DNA of 64,000 nucleotides, from contig NZ_CP113917.1 in the NCBI RefSeq assembly GCF_029395475.1, forward strand, positions 806,001 through 870,000, written 5' to 3'. Source of the stretch: Bifidobacterium sp. ESL0775 (GTDB taxonomy: Bacteria; Actinomycetota; Actinomycetes; Actinomycetales; Bifidobacteriaceae). The notes under the pieces were generated by a model. The model searched no databases, had not been told where the DNA came from, and saw only the letters and a list, made by a program, of their open reading frames with translations. Position 1 is the first letter of the stretch, and every line of letters begins with the position of its first letter. Made by a program: the position numbers and the translations under genes. This document shows, piece by piece, positions 26,946 to 35,998 of this stretch.

Positions 26946-27689
26946 TCAGCGTGACTTGTTGAGCAACGCCGAGACGTGGGAGGCCAGTGGGCCCAACGTC
27001 TCCGAGGCTTTGATACCGGTTTTGAATGCCGGCAATGTTGACTCGATGGGGAAGGTGACGATGAGGGTTCCGTCGGAGACGCTGATGGAGGCAGCACAGC
27101 CGTCGAGGCGCTCGTTGCTGACCCCGAGCACGGTGTCGCTATGCATCGTGCCGTTTTCGAGCTCGTATTTGAGGCCGGTTTCGGTGACCCCTCGCGAAAT
27201 GTCAGCGTGCGAGAAAACCGAGACCATGCGGTTTGCGGCCGCGTGGGGTAAACCGTCGGCGGGGAAATGGACCGACCCGTCGCAAATGGCGGTGACCACG
27301 CTGTGTTCGCCGTAGAGCAGCCCGTGGCCGCCGTTGTGGGCCAAAAGCGCGAGCATCTGGATGTTGGCGATGGTGTGGTCGATTCGCCCACCCAGGCCGC
27401 CATAGATGTGGAAGTCCCGATAACCTCTCGACCAGCCGACCTTCAACGCCGAAAGCATATCCGGATCGTCGTGTTCCGCCGGCAGCTGTATGGTTTCGAC
27501 GTCTTGCGGCGCCTGAGCGTTCACGGAATCGAAATCGCCGATGACCAGATTGGGGCGGACGCCCAAAGCGCGCACATGGTCGAGCCCGCCGTCCGCGGCG
27601 ATGACGTAAGCGTCACGCGGCAGTTTTTCGGCGGATGGTTCATTGCCGTAATAGGCTCCGGCGGCGAAAACGACGCAAGTTTGGGACAT
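26946..27689 (-). CDS. Thiamine pyrophosphokinase
   Basis: Converts thiamine to thiamine diphosphate with ATP. The N-terminal catalytic domain shows VIAADGGLDH and NLVIGDFDSV, then YGGLGGRIDHTIANI, all family hallmarks; the C-terminal thiamine-binding domain follows. About 247 residues from ATG 27689; the frame extends to a TTG at 27734. No ribosome site is clear, so the mRNA may be nearly leaderless. Divergent from the infC promoter. Confidence 0.9.
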   Translation of the reverse strand: MSQTCVVFAAGAYYGNEPSAEKLPRDAYVIAADGGLDHVRALGVRPNLVIGDFDSVNAQAPQDVETIQLPAEHDDPDMLSALKVGWSRGYRDFHIYGGLGGRIDHTIANIQMLALLAHNGGHGLLYGEHSVVTAICDGSVHFPADGLPHAAANRMVSVFSHADISRGVTETGLKYELENGTMHSDTVLGVSNERLDGCAASISVSDGTLIVTFPIESTLPAFKTGIKASETLGPLASHVSALLNKSR

Positions 27690-27759
27690 ACGGCAATTGT
27701 AGATGGACGGGCTACAATAAACCGCGAAAGACAAGGCCGCGCTATCACGGACATGGGGT

Positions 27760-27789
27760 TTGCCGCGTTGTCAGCGTATGTAGTATACT
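27760..27789 (+). promoter_or_regulatory. Promoter of infC-rpmI-rplT
   Basis: TTGCCG (27760-27765), 18 bases, TATACT (27784-27789). This is a good vegetative promoter placing the transcript start near 27796, about 240 bases upstream of infC. Confidence 0.6.
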
Positions 27790-27795
27790 TGTCTG

Positions 27796-28030
27796 TTGGC
27801 TTGAGAAATCAAGAAAGTGGGTGCGCCCCACCTGGAAGCTTTTCGCAGCTTCGGGTTCAAGACATTCCTTGGATTTGCAAGGAATCGGAAATCGGCATGT
27901 GCCGTATGTTCCGTGCGTCGGTTGATGTCGGCGCTTTGTTTTGAATTCCAGTTGCGAGTGATGCCAAGACATTTTGGTGCCGCGGCTTTCCGGATGATGA
28001 CGCGTCCGACGGAAGCAAGGATTGGAGTTC
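27796..28030 (+). promoter_or_regulatory. Structured leader of the IF-3/L35/L20 operon
   Basis: Four tight hairpins lie in series. CTTGA-GAAA-TCAAG at 27800-27813 has a GNRA tetraloop; GTGGG/CCCAC is at 27817-27831; GAAGC/GCTTC at 27835-27852; ATTCCTTG/CAAGGAAT at 27864-27885. In other bacteria this operon is autoregulated by L20 or IF-3 through its leader; that this leader does the same is inference. Confidence 0.5.
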
Positions 28031-28033
28031 ATC

Positions 28034-28882
28034 ATCAGCGCAGAACCACGCATTAACGACGAGATACGCGTCTCCCAGGTACGCCTGATCGGCCCGAACA
28101 GCGAGCAGGTCGGGGTCATCGCGACCTCAGTCGCATTGAATCTGGCCAAGGAAGCGAATCTCGATTTGGTTGAGGTGGCGCCGAATGCGAAGCCTCCGGT
28201 CGCCAAGCTCATTGACTATGGCAAGTACAAGTACAACGAGAAGATCAAGCAGCGTGAGGCCCGTCGCAACCAGAGTGCGGCCGAGATCAAGGAGATTCGT
28301 TTCCGCTTGAAGATCGACGAGCATGACTTCGACGTCAAGAAAAGCCATGTGATCCGCTTCCTGCAAGGCGGCGACAAGGTCAAGGTCACCATCATGCTGC
28401 GTGGCCGCGAGCAGTCCCGTCCGATCGGCGGCGTCGAGCTTCTGCAACGCCTGGCCGATGAGGTCTCCGAGTATGGCACCATCGAGTTCTATCCGAAGCA
28501 CGAGGGACGCAACATCTTCATGACGTTGGCCCCCAAGGGCAAGAAGGTGCACGCCCAGTCCGAGCAGCGCCGTCGCGGCGCCGACACCCGTGCCGACCGC
28601 CAGGCACGCCAAAAGGCGAGGCTAGCGGCCAAGGAAAAGGAAAAGGCGCAGGAAGCCGGCGAAGCCAAGGCCGCGGTCGACGAGATCAAGGCCACAGCGG
28701 CAAGCAAGCCCGCGAAGGCTCCCACGCCATCGCCCGCCAAGCCCGCTGCGAAGGCAGCGCCCAAGGACGGCAAACCCAAGGCGGCCGCCAAGCCTGTGCA
28801 AAAGGCCAAGCCGGGCACGTCGGCAAAGCCGGCGAAACCCGCGAAGCCGGCCAAGCCGGCGCCCAGGGCGAGCAAGAAATAA
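28034..28882 (+). CDS. infC: Translation initiation factor IF-3 with long basic tail
   Basis: Binds the 30S subunit and checks initiator tRNA and start codon. N domain from ISAEPRINDEIRVSQVRLIG, then IF-3 linker and C domain (IKEIRFRLKIDEHDF) to about residue 180. Beyond that, about 100 residues rich in Lys, Ala and Pro (PAKP-type repeats) are extra. No ATG is available; GGAG at 28024-28027 points to ATC at 28034, a rare start like the AUU of E. coli infC. A TTG at 28022 is the alternative but sits against its own ribosome site. First gene of infC-rpmI-rplT. Confidence 0.93.
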   Translation: MSAEPRINDEIRVSQVRLIGPNSEQVGVIATSVALNLAKEANLDLVEVAPNAKPPVAKLIDYGKYKYNEKIKQREARRNQSAAEIKEIRFRLKIDEHDFDVKKSHVIRFLQGGDKVKVTIMLRGREQSRPIGGVELLQRLADEVSEYGTIEFYPKHEGRNIFMTLAPKGKKVHAQSEQRRRGADTRADRQARQKARLAAKEKEKAQEAGEAKAAVDEIKATAASKPAKAPTPSPAKPAAKAAPKDGKPKAAAKPVQKAKPGTSAKPAKPAKPAKPAPRASKK

Positions 28883-28970
28883 ACAATGATTTTTGCGCGG
28901 GCCGATGAAGTCGGCCGGTGCAGGGTGCCGATGACACGATTCGACACCTGTTGAAAATAGGAGGGCAGCA

Positions 28971-29165
28971 ATGCCGAAGATGAAAACCAATTCCGCCGCG
29001 AAAAAGCGCGTCCGCGTCACCGGTACGGGCAAGCTCATGCAGGCTGGCAGCGCGATGCGCCACAACCTTGAGCACAAGTCCGCGCGCAAGCGCCGCAACC
29101 TCTCCCGCGACCAGGTGCTGGCCACGTCGCAGAGCAAGAACATGCGCAAGCTGCTCGGCCTCTGA
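28971..29165 (+). CDS. rpmI: 50S ribosomal protein L35
   Basis: 64-residue basic protein of the large subunit, beginning [21 protein letters not shown] with the usual bL35 pattern. GGAGGG before the ATG. Second gene of the IF-3 operon. Confidence 0.96.
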   Translation: MPKMKTNSAAKKRVRVTGTGKLMQAGSAMRHNLEHKSARKRRNLSRDQVLATSQSKNMRKLLGL

Positions 29166-29219
29166 AATCGGCTTGGTTCATAAGGTTTAATAGGTTTATA
29201 GAAAGCTAGAGGAAACAAT

Positions 29220-29603
29220 ATGGCACGTGTCAAGCGCGCAGTGAACGCTCATAAGAAGCGTCGCGTCGTTCTCAAGAGGGCTTCGGGCTACCGCGGCCAG
29301 CGCTCTCGTTCGTATCGTCGTGCGAAAGAGCAGCTGCTCCATTCATTTAACTACAACTTCCGCGACCGCAAGGCGCGTAAGGGCGACTTCCGCAAGCTGT
29401 GGATCCAGCGCATCAACGCCGCGGTCCGTGCCCAGGGCATCACCTACAACCGCTTCATGCAGGGCCTGCGCCTTTCAGGCATCGAGCTCGACCGTCGCGC
29501 GCTCGCCGAGCTGGCCGTTTCCGATTCAGACACCTTCAAGACCATCGTCGACAAGGCGAAGGCCGCGCTGCCCAAGGACGTCAACGCCCCGGTGGCCGCC
29601 TGA
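29220..29603 (+). CDS. rplT: 50S ribosomal protein L20
   Basis: 127-residue 23S-binding assembly protein, starting [19 protein letters not shown]. It is the autoregulator of this operon in several bacteria. It ends the operon, with AGAGGAAA before the ATG and a terminator 60 bases after the stop. Confidence 0.97.
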   Translation: MARVKRAVNAHKKRRVVLKRASGYRGQRSRSYRRAKEQLLHSFNYNFRDRKARKGDFRKLWIQRINAAVRAQGITYNRFMQGLRLSGIELDRRALAELAVSDSDTFKTIVDKAKAALPKDVNAPVAA

Positions 29604-29662
29604 GTGCCTCCCTGCAACGTTTTCCGTTGCGCACGCTTTGCGTGGTGATGGCATTGATACTG

Positions 29663-29689
29663 AAAAGTCCCGCTTATGCGGGGCTTTTT
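29663..29689 (+). terminator. Terminator of infC-rpmI-rplT
   Basis: AAAAGTCCCGC (29663-29673) pairs with GCGGGGCTTTT (from 29678), ending in a T-run; one G-U pair. Confidence 0.85.
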
Positions 29690-29799
29690 GTGTTTGTGCC
29701 CGCTTTTCTGCGGTCTTTGTGACGCCTTTATCCATCGGTGTTATGGGCGCCAACCATTGCGAATTTGTTGAAGTCGCTCAATGAGGCGAGAATGGGGCT

Positions 29800-30768
29800 A
29801 TGGACACAACGGCTCAAGGTGCGACGTTCGGCGACGTCATGGCTCGTGGCAGACGCCATTATCTGCTCATTCGCCGCAAACGCCGGCTCATCACCGCATT
29901 GAAGGCGCTGATGGTCATGTTCGTCGTGGCGGCCGTCGCCTTGGCTGCGTGGTTGCCGATCAACCAATACGTGAGCGCCCGCAAGCAGGCGGCTGTAGCC
30001 GTCGCCGCGATGAACCGCGTGCGCAAATGGCCTCAGGGCCGGATCGCCGAGGAACTCAAAGAGGTCCAGCGCTACAATGCCGGCATCGCCGCCAGTGGCC
30101 AGTCCTCACTGGGCGAGTTCCCTGATCCCTTCGCCACCGGCGCCGATAAAAAGGATGCGAACAAGGTCGTGACGCGATCCGAACGGGATGGCACCTACCA
30201 AAGCCTGCTCAACGAGGGCCGTGGGGTGATGGGCGCGATTCAGATCCCCAAGATCTCGCTGAAACTGCCGATCTACCATGGAACCTCCGACGAAGTGCTC
30301 GACAAGGGCGTCGGCCACTTGTACGGCACCAGCTTGCCGGTGGGCGGGAAAAACACGAACACGGTGCTCACCGGACATCGTGGGCGGCCCAACACCCTGC
30401 TGTTCACGCGTCTGGACGAGTTGAAGGTGGGTGATGTCTTCTACCTCAACACCTTGAACCACACCTTTGGTTACCAGATCACGGCCATTCACGTCATCAG
30501 GCCGGATGACACGCACCTCTACAAGGTCAAGCCGGGCAAGGACCTGGTCACCCTGATGACCTGCACGCCTTATGGTGTCAACACCCAGCGTTTAGTGCTG
30601 ACCGCCGAGCGGCGGCCGATTCCCAAGGACATCCCGTACCCTGAGGACGCGCAGGGGGATGCCTTGCTGACGGGTGGGCTGACGATTCTGGGCGTGCTTG
30701 CCCTTGGCCTCGTCACGCTGGCGATTCGGCATCGCCGTCATTGGCCGGTCCGCCATGGCGCGCGTTAG
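29800..30768 (+). CDS. Class C (pilus-polymerising) sortase
   Basis: Membrane transpeptidase of 322 residues joining pilin subunits through LPxTG motifs. An N-terminal transmembrane helix (about residues 32-52) and a C-terminal one (about 288-310) bracket the extracellular domain. Catalytic residues are His193 (LTGHRG), Cys255 (TLMTC) and Arg264 (TQRL). The lid loop has DPF at residues 109-111, diagnostic of class C. Two LPxTG-type substrates follow downstream, so it belongs to a pilus locus; here the sortase comes first. Confidence 0.93.
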   Translation: MDTTAQGATFGDVMARGRRHYLLIRRKRRLITALKALMVMFVVAAVALAAWLPINQYVSARKQAAVAVAAMNRVRKWPQGRIAEELKEVQRYNAGIAASGQSSLGEFPDPFATGADKKDANKVVTRSERDGTYQSLLNEGRGVMGAIQIPKISLKLPIYHGTSDEVLDKGVGHLYGTSLPVGGKNTNTVLTGHRGRPNTLLFTRLDELKVGDVFYLNTLNHTFGYQITAIHVIRPDDTHLYKVKPGKDLVTLMTCTPYGVNTQRLVLTAERRPIPKDIPYPEDAQGDALLTGGLTILGVLALGLVTLAIRHRRHWPVRHGAR

Positions 30769-31109
30769 TGGAATCGCCTTTTCGCCCTATATTCCGGTCT
30801 TCATGGCTTGATGTGAGTGACTAACCCGATACGTTATCGCTTTGAGAATAATTTTCCTTAACTGTGTCATCGCGCGTGGTCTAGATGAGCGTCAAAAGAT
30901 TCTAAACCTTATATACGCCTTTTTAGTAATGCGACATTCAAGTTCGTATATCGATAGATGACGATTCTCAGTTTGTGCAAAATATCATTCACATCGTGCA
31001 TCCGAGCCATTCTGATACAACGGAATATCATTTTATGACCTATGATGGTTTCTAACAGCCGGTAGCAATGGAGAACCGGTCGGCACCACACTTGGACAAG
31101 GCGGTCATC
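30769..31109 (+). other. AT-rich gap upstream of pilus structural genes
   Basis: A 341-base space of markedly lower GC than its neighbours, with no frame I can support. TATGAT at 31041-31046 is a possible -10 element for the downstream surface-protein gene, without a clear -35. The sortase and the pilins may thus be separately transcribed. Confidence 0.4.
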
Positions 31110-33728
31110 ATGGTCACCAGGACGAAGCTAACCAAACGGGGGAAGGCGGTGTGGTGCGCGCTGTGCGCGATCGCCATCACATTGGCCCCGCTGCTTGGCG
31201 CGATGCTCACCCCGTCCTCAGCCACCAACGAAGCCCAAGCCGACGAGCCTAGTACCCAGGCCCTTGAGCCCATCGATTACAAGCCCAGGCTCTACAAGAT
31301 GCTGGCGATCAACAACCACATCGATACCGCCCATGACGAGTTGCGCATGGATTTCGTGCTGCGCGTCGCCCACGGTCAGGTCAATCCGGTGACACCCACC
31401 TCCTGCGCTCCGGGCATTTCTTCCGCTGGCAGAAGTTGCGGGCTTAAGCTGTTTTATCAGCCGGCTGCCAGCCCGACAGCCCCGTTGTGGGAGCCTGACT
31501 ATATCTATGCTCTTGGCAACGGGTTGCTTGGTGCCGCAGGCGCTTTGGCGTGGGCGCAGAACATGTTGAACAGCTATACGATTCATAATATCGTCAATTC
31601 AGGCGTCTACGACTATCTGACGATTTCGCTCGAAGGCGGTATGGCTTTAAGCAATACCGTGAATCAATCGGCGATAGGAGGTGTGACGACACCGCAATAT
31701 GTCTATGCGCAGATTGGTGATGTGGGTTCCGGTTGGACGGTTCCCGTCAATCGTGTCGAGGCGAACAATTGGACGAATCTGACGGCTGACTATCCGGCCC
31801 AAGTGTATGACGATATATGCGGCGGCAATGGTGTCAACGCTCAATGCAACGGTCCGCGCGCCTTTGTCGGATATGATGGCAGCCCCGGTTCATGGCTGCT
31901 TACCGGCGGCCAGCCCAACTGGGGGTTGATGACCGACGTCGGCATCGACGTCGTCAGCGGAACGCCGATCAGTGCGGGCACCGCTCCTCCGAAATCGTTC
32001 TTCGTCTATTGGTACAATCCCTGGTTTCCTGTCGAGGGCAGTTTGTTGCCTCCTTACAACACTCAGTCGTGTTCACGCAACACCTCGTTCTATTTCCAGT
32101 GGCTCGGTCTGAAGGGCGGCAAGGACTGGGTCCCGGTCAACGATCTGACACCTACGGCCCAACGTGTAGACGGCCAGGTTCCTGAGGGGATTACCCCCTT
32201 CACGGGAGCGCCAGCTGGCTCGGCCTTTAACGTACCTACCGTCAGTGGTCACGATATCCGTTCGAGAGGCAGCGGCGGCTCGATGTCTTTGGCACAGAAC
32301 CTGGATGGAACCATCGATTTCGCACAGGCCAAGGCCGACCAGCCTGAGCTGGACGGTTATTTCAAATTGGTGACGTGGCCCATTACCACCAATCCTGCCG
32401 GTTCTACAGATGACTGCGTGGCGTCCAATATGGTCGATGCCTACAATCCGCTCGTAGGGCAACCGACAGGCGCAAAAGGTGTGACCGCGGGTATGCCGCA
32501 GTCCACGGTCAATACGTTGATCAACAAGGGCTGGACCATCGACACGGCCTACTACAAGTACAAGCTTCCCGTCGTTCAGCCTCCGGTGATCACCAAGCCT
32601 GACAATGACACCTACTCACCGACTATCCATCCGACCATCAGCGGCACCGGCGAGCCCGGCCATATCGTCTACCTTTATGCGGAGGATCCTGCCAACCCCA
32701 TTGATCCTTCAGACCCCGACAATCCGGATACCCGTGGACGCTATATCGGTCAGGCCACCGTTGGCTCGGACAGTAAATGGTCCATCGTCGACAACGACAA
32801 CACGGTGACCGACGGCTATGTCAACTATCACGCCTGGCAGGCCGAGCAGACAAGCGGTTATGGGATCACCTCCGGATTCTCCAACATCCAAAAGGTGAAC
32901 TTCGGCACCGATCCCGCCCCGGTGGTCAACCCGGTGGTTACGGTGCCGCACACGAAGCGCGCCGAAAACGGGCAATTGGAAGCGAGTGCCAAAGTACACA
33001 TATCCGGCACGGCCGCACCGCTGACAGACGATACGACGCTCAAGGTCTACGCCAGCCACGCCACCACGGCCAATGTCAGCACCGTGGCCGCCACGCCGCC
33101 TTCTGAGACCGACCTGATCAGCGAGTGCACGCAGACTCTGGACGACGCCGGCTCGCAGAGCTGGTCGTGCGACGTGAGTCCTTCATATTTCCTGGACCAG
33201 ACATCAAGCGGCGAGACCTATCTCTTCCGCGCCAGACTTGTCAACTCCGCCAACGTGGAATCGGGCTTCTCCATTCAAACCAACGTGGTTACGGTCGACA
33301 TGACCTCCACCCAGATCGCCATCTCGAACACCTCCGATTACCAGACGCTTCGAGGCACGGGCTACACGCTTCCCGCAGGCAGCACGGGCGATCTCAATGC
33401 GGTCATGATCGTGAAATGGCCGGACAACACGGAGAGCCACCCTGTGGTCGCCGCCGACGGCACCTGGTCGGTGGACGTGCCTTCCAGCATGACCACGTCG
33501 GGCACGGTCTATGTCACCGCTGACGACACCGAGACCAACGAGGCCGGATGGGTGAGCTACTACCTCAATGTCGTGCCGCCCGCGGTCGCGTTGCCGTTCG
33601 CCGGCGAGCGTAGCCGCACGGTTCCAATCGTCGCGGCATTGGTGGCGGCGATGCTTGCCATCGCGATGATTCTTTATCTGTGTATCGGACATGCGATGAA
33701 GCAAGGAAAGGCGGGCGATGATCCATAA
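31110..33728 (+). CDS. Large LPFAG-anchored surface protein, probable pilus tip/minor subunit
   Basis: About 872 residues from ATG 31110 (AAGGCGG upstream; a longer ATG at 31068 lacks a site). Signal peptide (KLTKRGK, then a hydrophobic stretch ending near PSSATNEAQA). A central region of about 450 residues is unrecognised, then come several bacterial Ig-like modules (PTISGTGEPGHIVYLYAEDP and similar). The C-terminus has LPFAG, a hydrophobic helix and a basic tail: a sorting signal with Ala instead of Thr. Placed between sortase and major pilin, it is probably the tip adhesin. No von Willebrand domain seen. Confidence 0.82.
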   Translation: MVTRTKLTKRGKAVWCALCAIAITLAPLLGAMLTPSSATNEAQADEPSTQALEPIDYKPRLYKMLAINNHIDTAHDELRMDFVLRVAHGQVNPVTPTSCAPGISSAGRSCGLKLFYQPAASPTAPLWEPDYIYALGNGLLGAAGALAWAQNMLNSYTIHNIVNSGVYDYLTISLEGGMALSNTVNQSAIGGVTTPQYVYAQIGDVGSGWTVPVNRVEANNWTNLTADYPAQVYDDICGGNGVNAQCNGPRAFVGYDGSPGSWLLTGGQPNWGLMTDVGIDVVSGTPISAGTAPPKSFFVYWYNPWFPVEGSLLPPYNTQSCSRNTSFYFQWLGLKGGKDWVPVNDLTPTAQRVDGQVPEGITPFTGAPAGSAFNVPTVSGHDIRSRGSGGSMSLAQNLDGTIDFAQAKADQPELDGYFKLVTWPITTNPAGSTDDCVASNMVDAYNPLVGQPTGAKGVTAGMPQSTVNTLINKGWTIDTAYYKYKLPVVQPPVITKPDNDTYSPTIHPTISGTGEPGHIVYLYAEDPANPIDPSDPDNPDTRGRYIGQATVGSDSKWSIVDNDNTVTDGYVNYHAWQAEQTSGYGITSGFSNIQKVNFGTDPAPVVNPVVTVPHTKRAENGQLEASAKVHISGTAAPLTDDTTLKVYASHATTANVSTVAATPPSETDLISECTQTLDDAGSQSWSCDVSPSYFLDQTSSGETYLFRARLVNSANVESGFSIQTNVVTVDMTSTQIAISNTSDYQTLRGTGYTLPAGSTGDLNAVMIVKWPDNTESHPVVAADGTWSVDVPSSMTTSGTVYVTADDTETNEAGWVSYYLNVVPPAVALPFAGERSRTVPIVAALVAAMLAIAMILYLCIGHAMKQGKAGDDP

Positions 33729-33877
33729 ACTGCAGGCGAGGACGTCGCCGATGGGATGGCGGGTCTTAAGACCTGTACCCGTTGGCCTTCAGGGCCGGTG
33801 ACCCGGCGTCCGTCAAATCGAGCATTCGAAGATTCAATCACCAACAACATGTCAAACAAACAAGAAAAGGAACAACC

Positions 33878-35767
33878 ATGAAAGTCCCTCAAGTATTCAA
33901 GCGCATCGCCGGTGGCGCCATAGCCGTCGCGGCCTTGCTCGCCTTGACGGTACCCGGAACGGCGAACGCCGCCAGTATCACCATCGACCCCACCAAAACC
34001 ACCACGTTGACCATCAAAGGTACGAATAGGACCCTGGCGGGCCATAGGTTCAAGGCTGTGCGACTGGCAGCGTACTCGGAGGCGCAGGCCACCGGGGCCG
34101 ATCTGACCTCGGTTTCCGTCACCTCGTCGTTAGGCCTGGCCACTGGTTTGGCTGCGGCCTACAACGTAGCCAACAGCGGTCCGATCGATGCCGCACATAG
34201 TGGCAACGTCATGTCGGCGGTCGCCGAAAAGTGGCTTGGCTTCGATTCGGCAGCCAGCTCCACGAACATCGATGAGACGTCGAACAGCGTCGGCGCACGG
34301 TGGACCGGTGAATTGCGTAACTTCGTGACGAGCCTCGTCAACCAGCCCGATGTTCAGGCCGCAGTGACCGCTTCCTTGCTGAGCGCCACAGGCCCGACTT
34401 TCGATTCAGCGAATCCGGATGTCGATGATACCGTTGTCTTCCCGGCCGTTCCGCAGGGAATATATCTGGTAGTCGATGTGACTGGAACACCCCCCAGTGG
34501 CCCGGTCTCCGCCAACCCTGCGCCTGCCACGATTCCGATCCTCGTAAGCTCGGCGTTGAGGACCGCCAGCACGACCTATGACCACTTCCTGAACGATGAG
34601 CTGATCAAGCTTGGTGAGGTCGACATGAAGAACAACGTGCCGACCATCAAGAAGAAGCTCACCAGCCCGACCACCGGTTCGGCGGCCGTCGGCGATACGC
34701 TGACCTATCAGATCATCGCCAGCATGCCGTTGACCACGGGATTCACCCACTACACCTACAAGATCACCGATGTCCCCGAACCCGGCCTGACATTCGTGTC
34801 ATTGGATTCCGTAGTGGTCTCGCCTTCCGAGCTCGGCGGTGTCACAACGACTCTGTCTTCACCCAGCCAATATACGGTGACGACCCCCACCAATCCTGGC
34901 GACTCGTTGATCATCAACCTGTCTCCCGGTATCATCTCGCTGAGTGAGACATATCCTACCAGCGTCATCCGCATCCAGTTCAAGATGAAGATCAACAACG
35001 ACGCGACCAGCAGTACCACCCAGAACGGCGTCAAGCTCGCGTATTCCAACGATACTCGCACCCCGCCTTCCAACAACGCCGGTGACGACACTGGTCTCAA
35101 CGGCACCGTGAGCATCATCAACAACACCGATCCTGGCACTCAGGTCTACGCGTACTTCTATCAATTCACGCTGGATGTCCAGGCGAAGATTGACCCGTCC
35201 ACCAAACTCTCCGGAGCCACGTTCTTCGTCTATGACCCTGCGGATCCCACCAACAACACCAAGCTGAAGTTCATGAAGCTTGGACCGGGCAACTACAAGA
35301 AGGTGGCGGATGATACCACCCTTGGCGGCAATATCGTCGATACGCTGGTATCCTCGGATGGTTCCAACCTGATCACCGGTGTGCCGTTGGGCCGGTTGAA
35401 GGTGGATGGCCTGAAAGCCAACGCCTATACTGTCCACGAAAATACCGTTCCTGTTGGCTACAGCAACGCGTTCGCCTCAGAGTTCACCGTGACGTTCGAT
35501 ATCGATGGTTCTCATTCGGCGGCGGAGCCCGAGTACTCCAACTCCGATGATGCCTGGCATCTGGTCAATGAGGCGTATTGGCCCTACACCGATGCCGCCT
35601 CCCATCTGATCCCGGTGCAGGAAGTCACGTCCTTCTCGCAGCTGCCGATGACCGGCGGCGCGGGTGCCATCGTGGTCGGCCTCGTCGTCATCGTACTGCT
35701 CGGTGTCGCGGGTGCGCTGTTCATCATCACCCGCCGCGGCGAGAAGTCCCTGAACCAGGAAGGCTGA
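33878..35767 (+). CDS. Major pilin with isopeptide D2 domain, LPMTG anchored
   Basis: About 629 residues from ATG 33878, with AAGGA eight bases upstream. Signal peptide ending TANAA. KNNVPTIKKKL, followed by GDTLTYQIIASMP, is typical of the fimbrial isopeptide-forming D2 domain. A CnaB-like domain has the E-box variant YTVHENTVPVGY. The C-terminus has LPMTG, a hydrophobic helix and RRGEK. The class C sortase upstream would link subunits through a pilin Lys, likely in the KNNVPTIKKK region. A very strong terminator follows. Confidence 0.9.
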   Translation: MKVPQVFKRIAGGAIAVAALLALTVPGTANAASITIDPTKTTTLTIKGTNRTLAGHRFKAVRLAAYSEAQATGADLTSVSVTSSLGLATGLAAAYNVANSGPIDAAHSGNVMSAVAEKWLGFDSAASSTNIDETSNSVGARWTGELRNFVTSLVNQPDVQAAVTASLLSATGPTFDSANPDVDDTVVFPAVPQGIYLVVDVTGTPPSGPVSANPAPATIPILVSSALRTASTTYDHFLNDELIKLGEVDMKNNVPTIKKKLTSPTTGSAAVGDTLTYQIIASMPLTTGFTHYTYKITDVPEPGLTFVSLDSVVVSPSELGGVTTTLSSPSQYTVTTPTNPGDSLIINLSPGIISLSETYPTSVIRIQFKMKINNDATSSTTQNGVKLAYSNDTRTPPSNNAGDDTGLNGTVSIINNTDPGTQVYAYFYQFTLDVQAKIDPSTKLSGATFFVYDPADPTNNTKLKFMKLGPGNYKKVADDTTLGGNIVDTLVSSDGSNLITGVPLGRLKVDGLKANAYTVHENTVPVGYSNAFASEFTVTFDIDGSHSAAEPEYSNSDDAWHLVNEAYWPYTDAASHLIPVQEVTSFSQLPMTGGAGAIVVGLVVIVLLGVAGALFIITRRGEKSLNQEG

Positions 35768-35801
35768 TGATCAGCTGATTTCCTGACCTCCTCATCTGAG
35801 G

Positions 35802-35852
35802 AAACCTGTGCGGTTCCATGTCGTGAAAACGGCATGTGAACCGCACAGGTTT
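35802..35852 (+). terminator. Terminator of the pilus locus
   Basis: 15-bp perfect stem (AAACCTGTGCGGTTC at 35802-35816, complement 35838-35852) continued by a CATG/CATG inner pair, then TTTCTTTATT. Confidence 0.85.
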
Positions 35853-35998
35853 TCTTTATTGCTTTTGTGCGTTTGACGGACTTGTGTAATTTCGTTAGGG
35901 TGCGATGAGACGGGAATGGAATGCTTGGATTGTGCTGTGTGCGAGCCTGGTAGCTGATGCAAAGCCACAAAGTCGCATAATGAGGCGAAAATAGAGCC

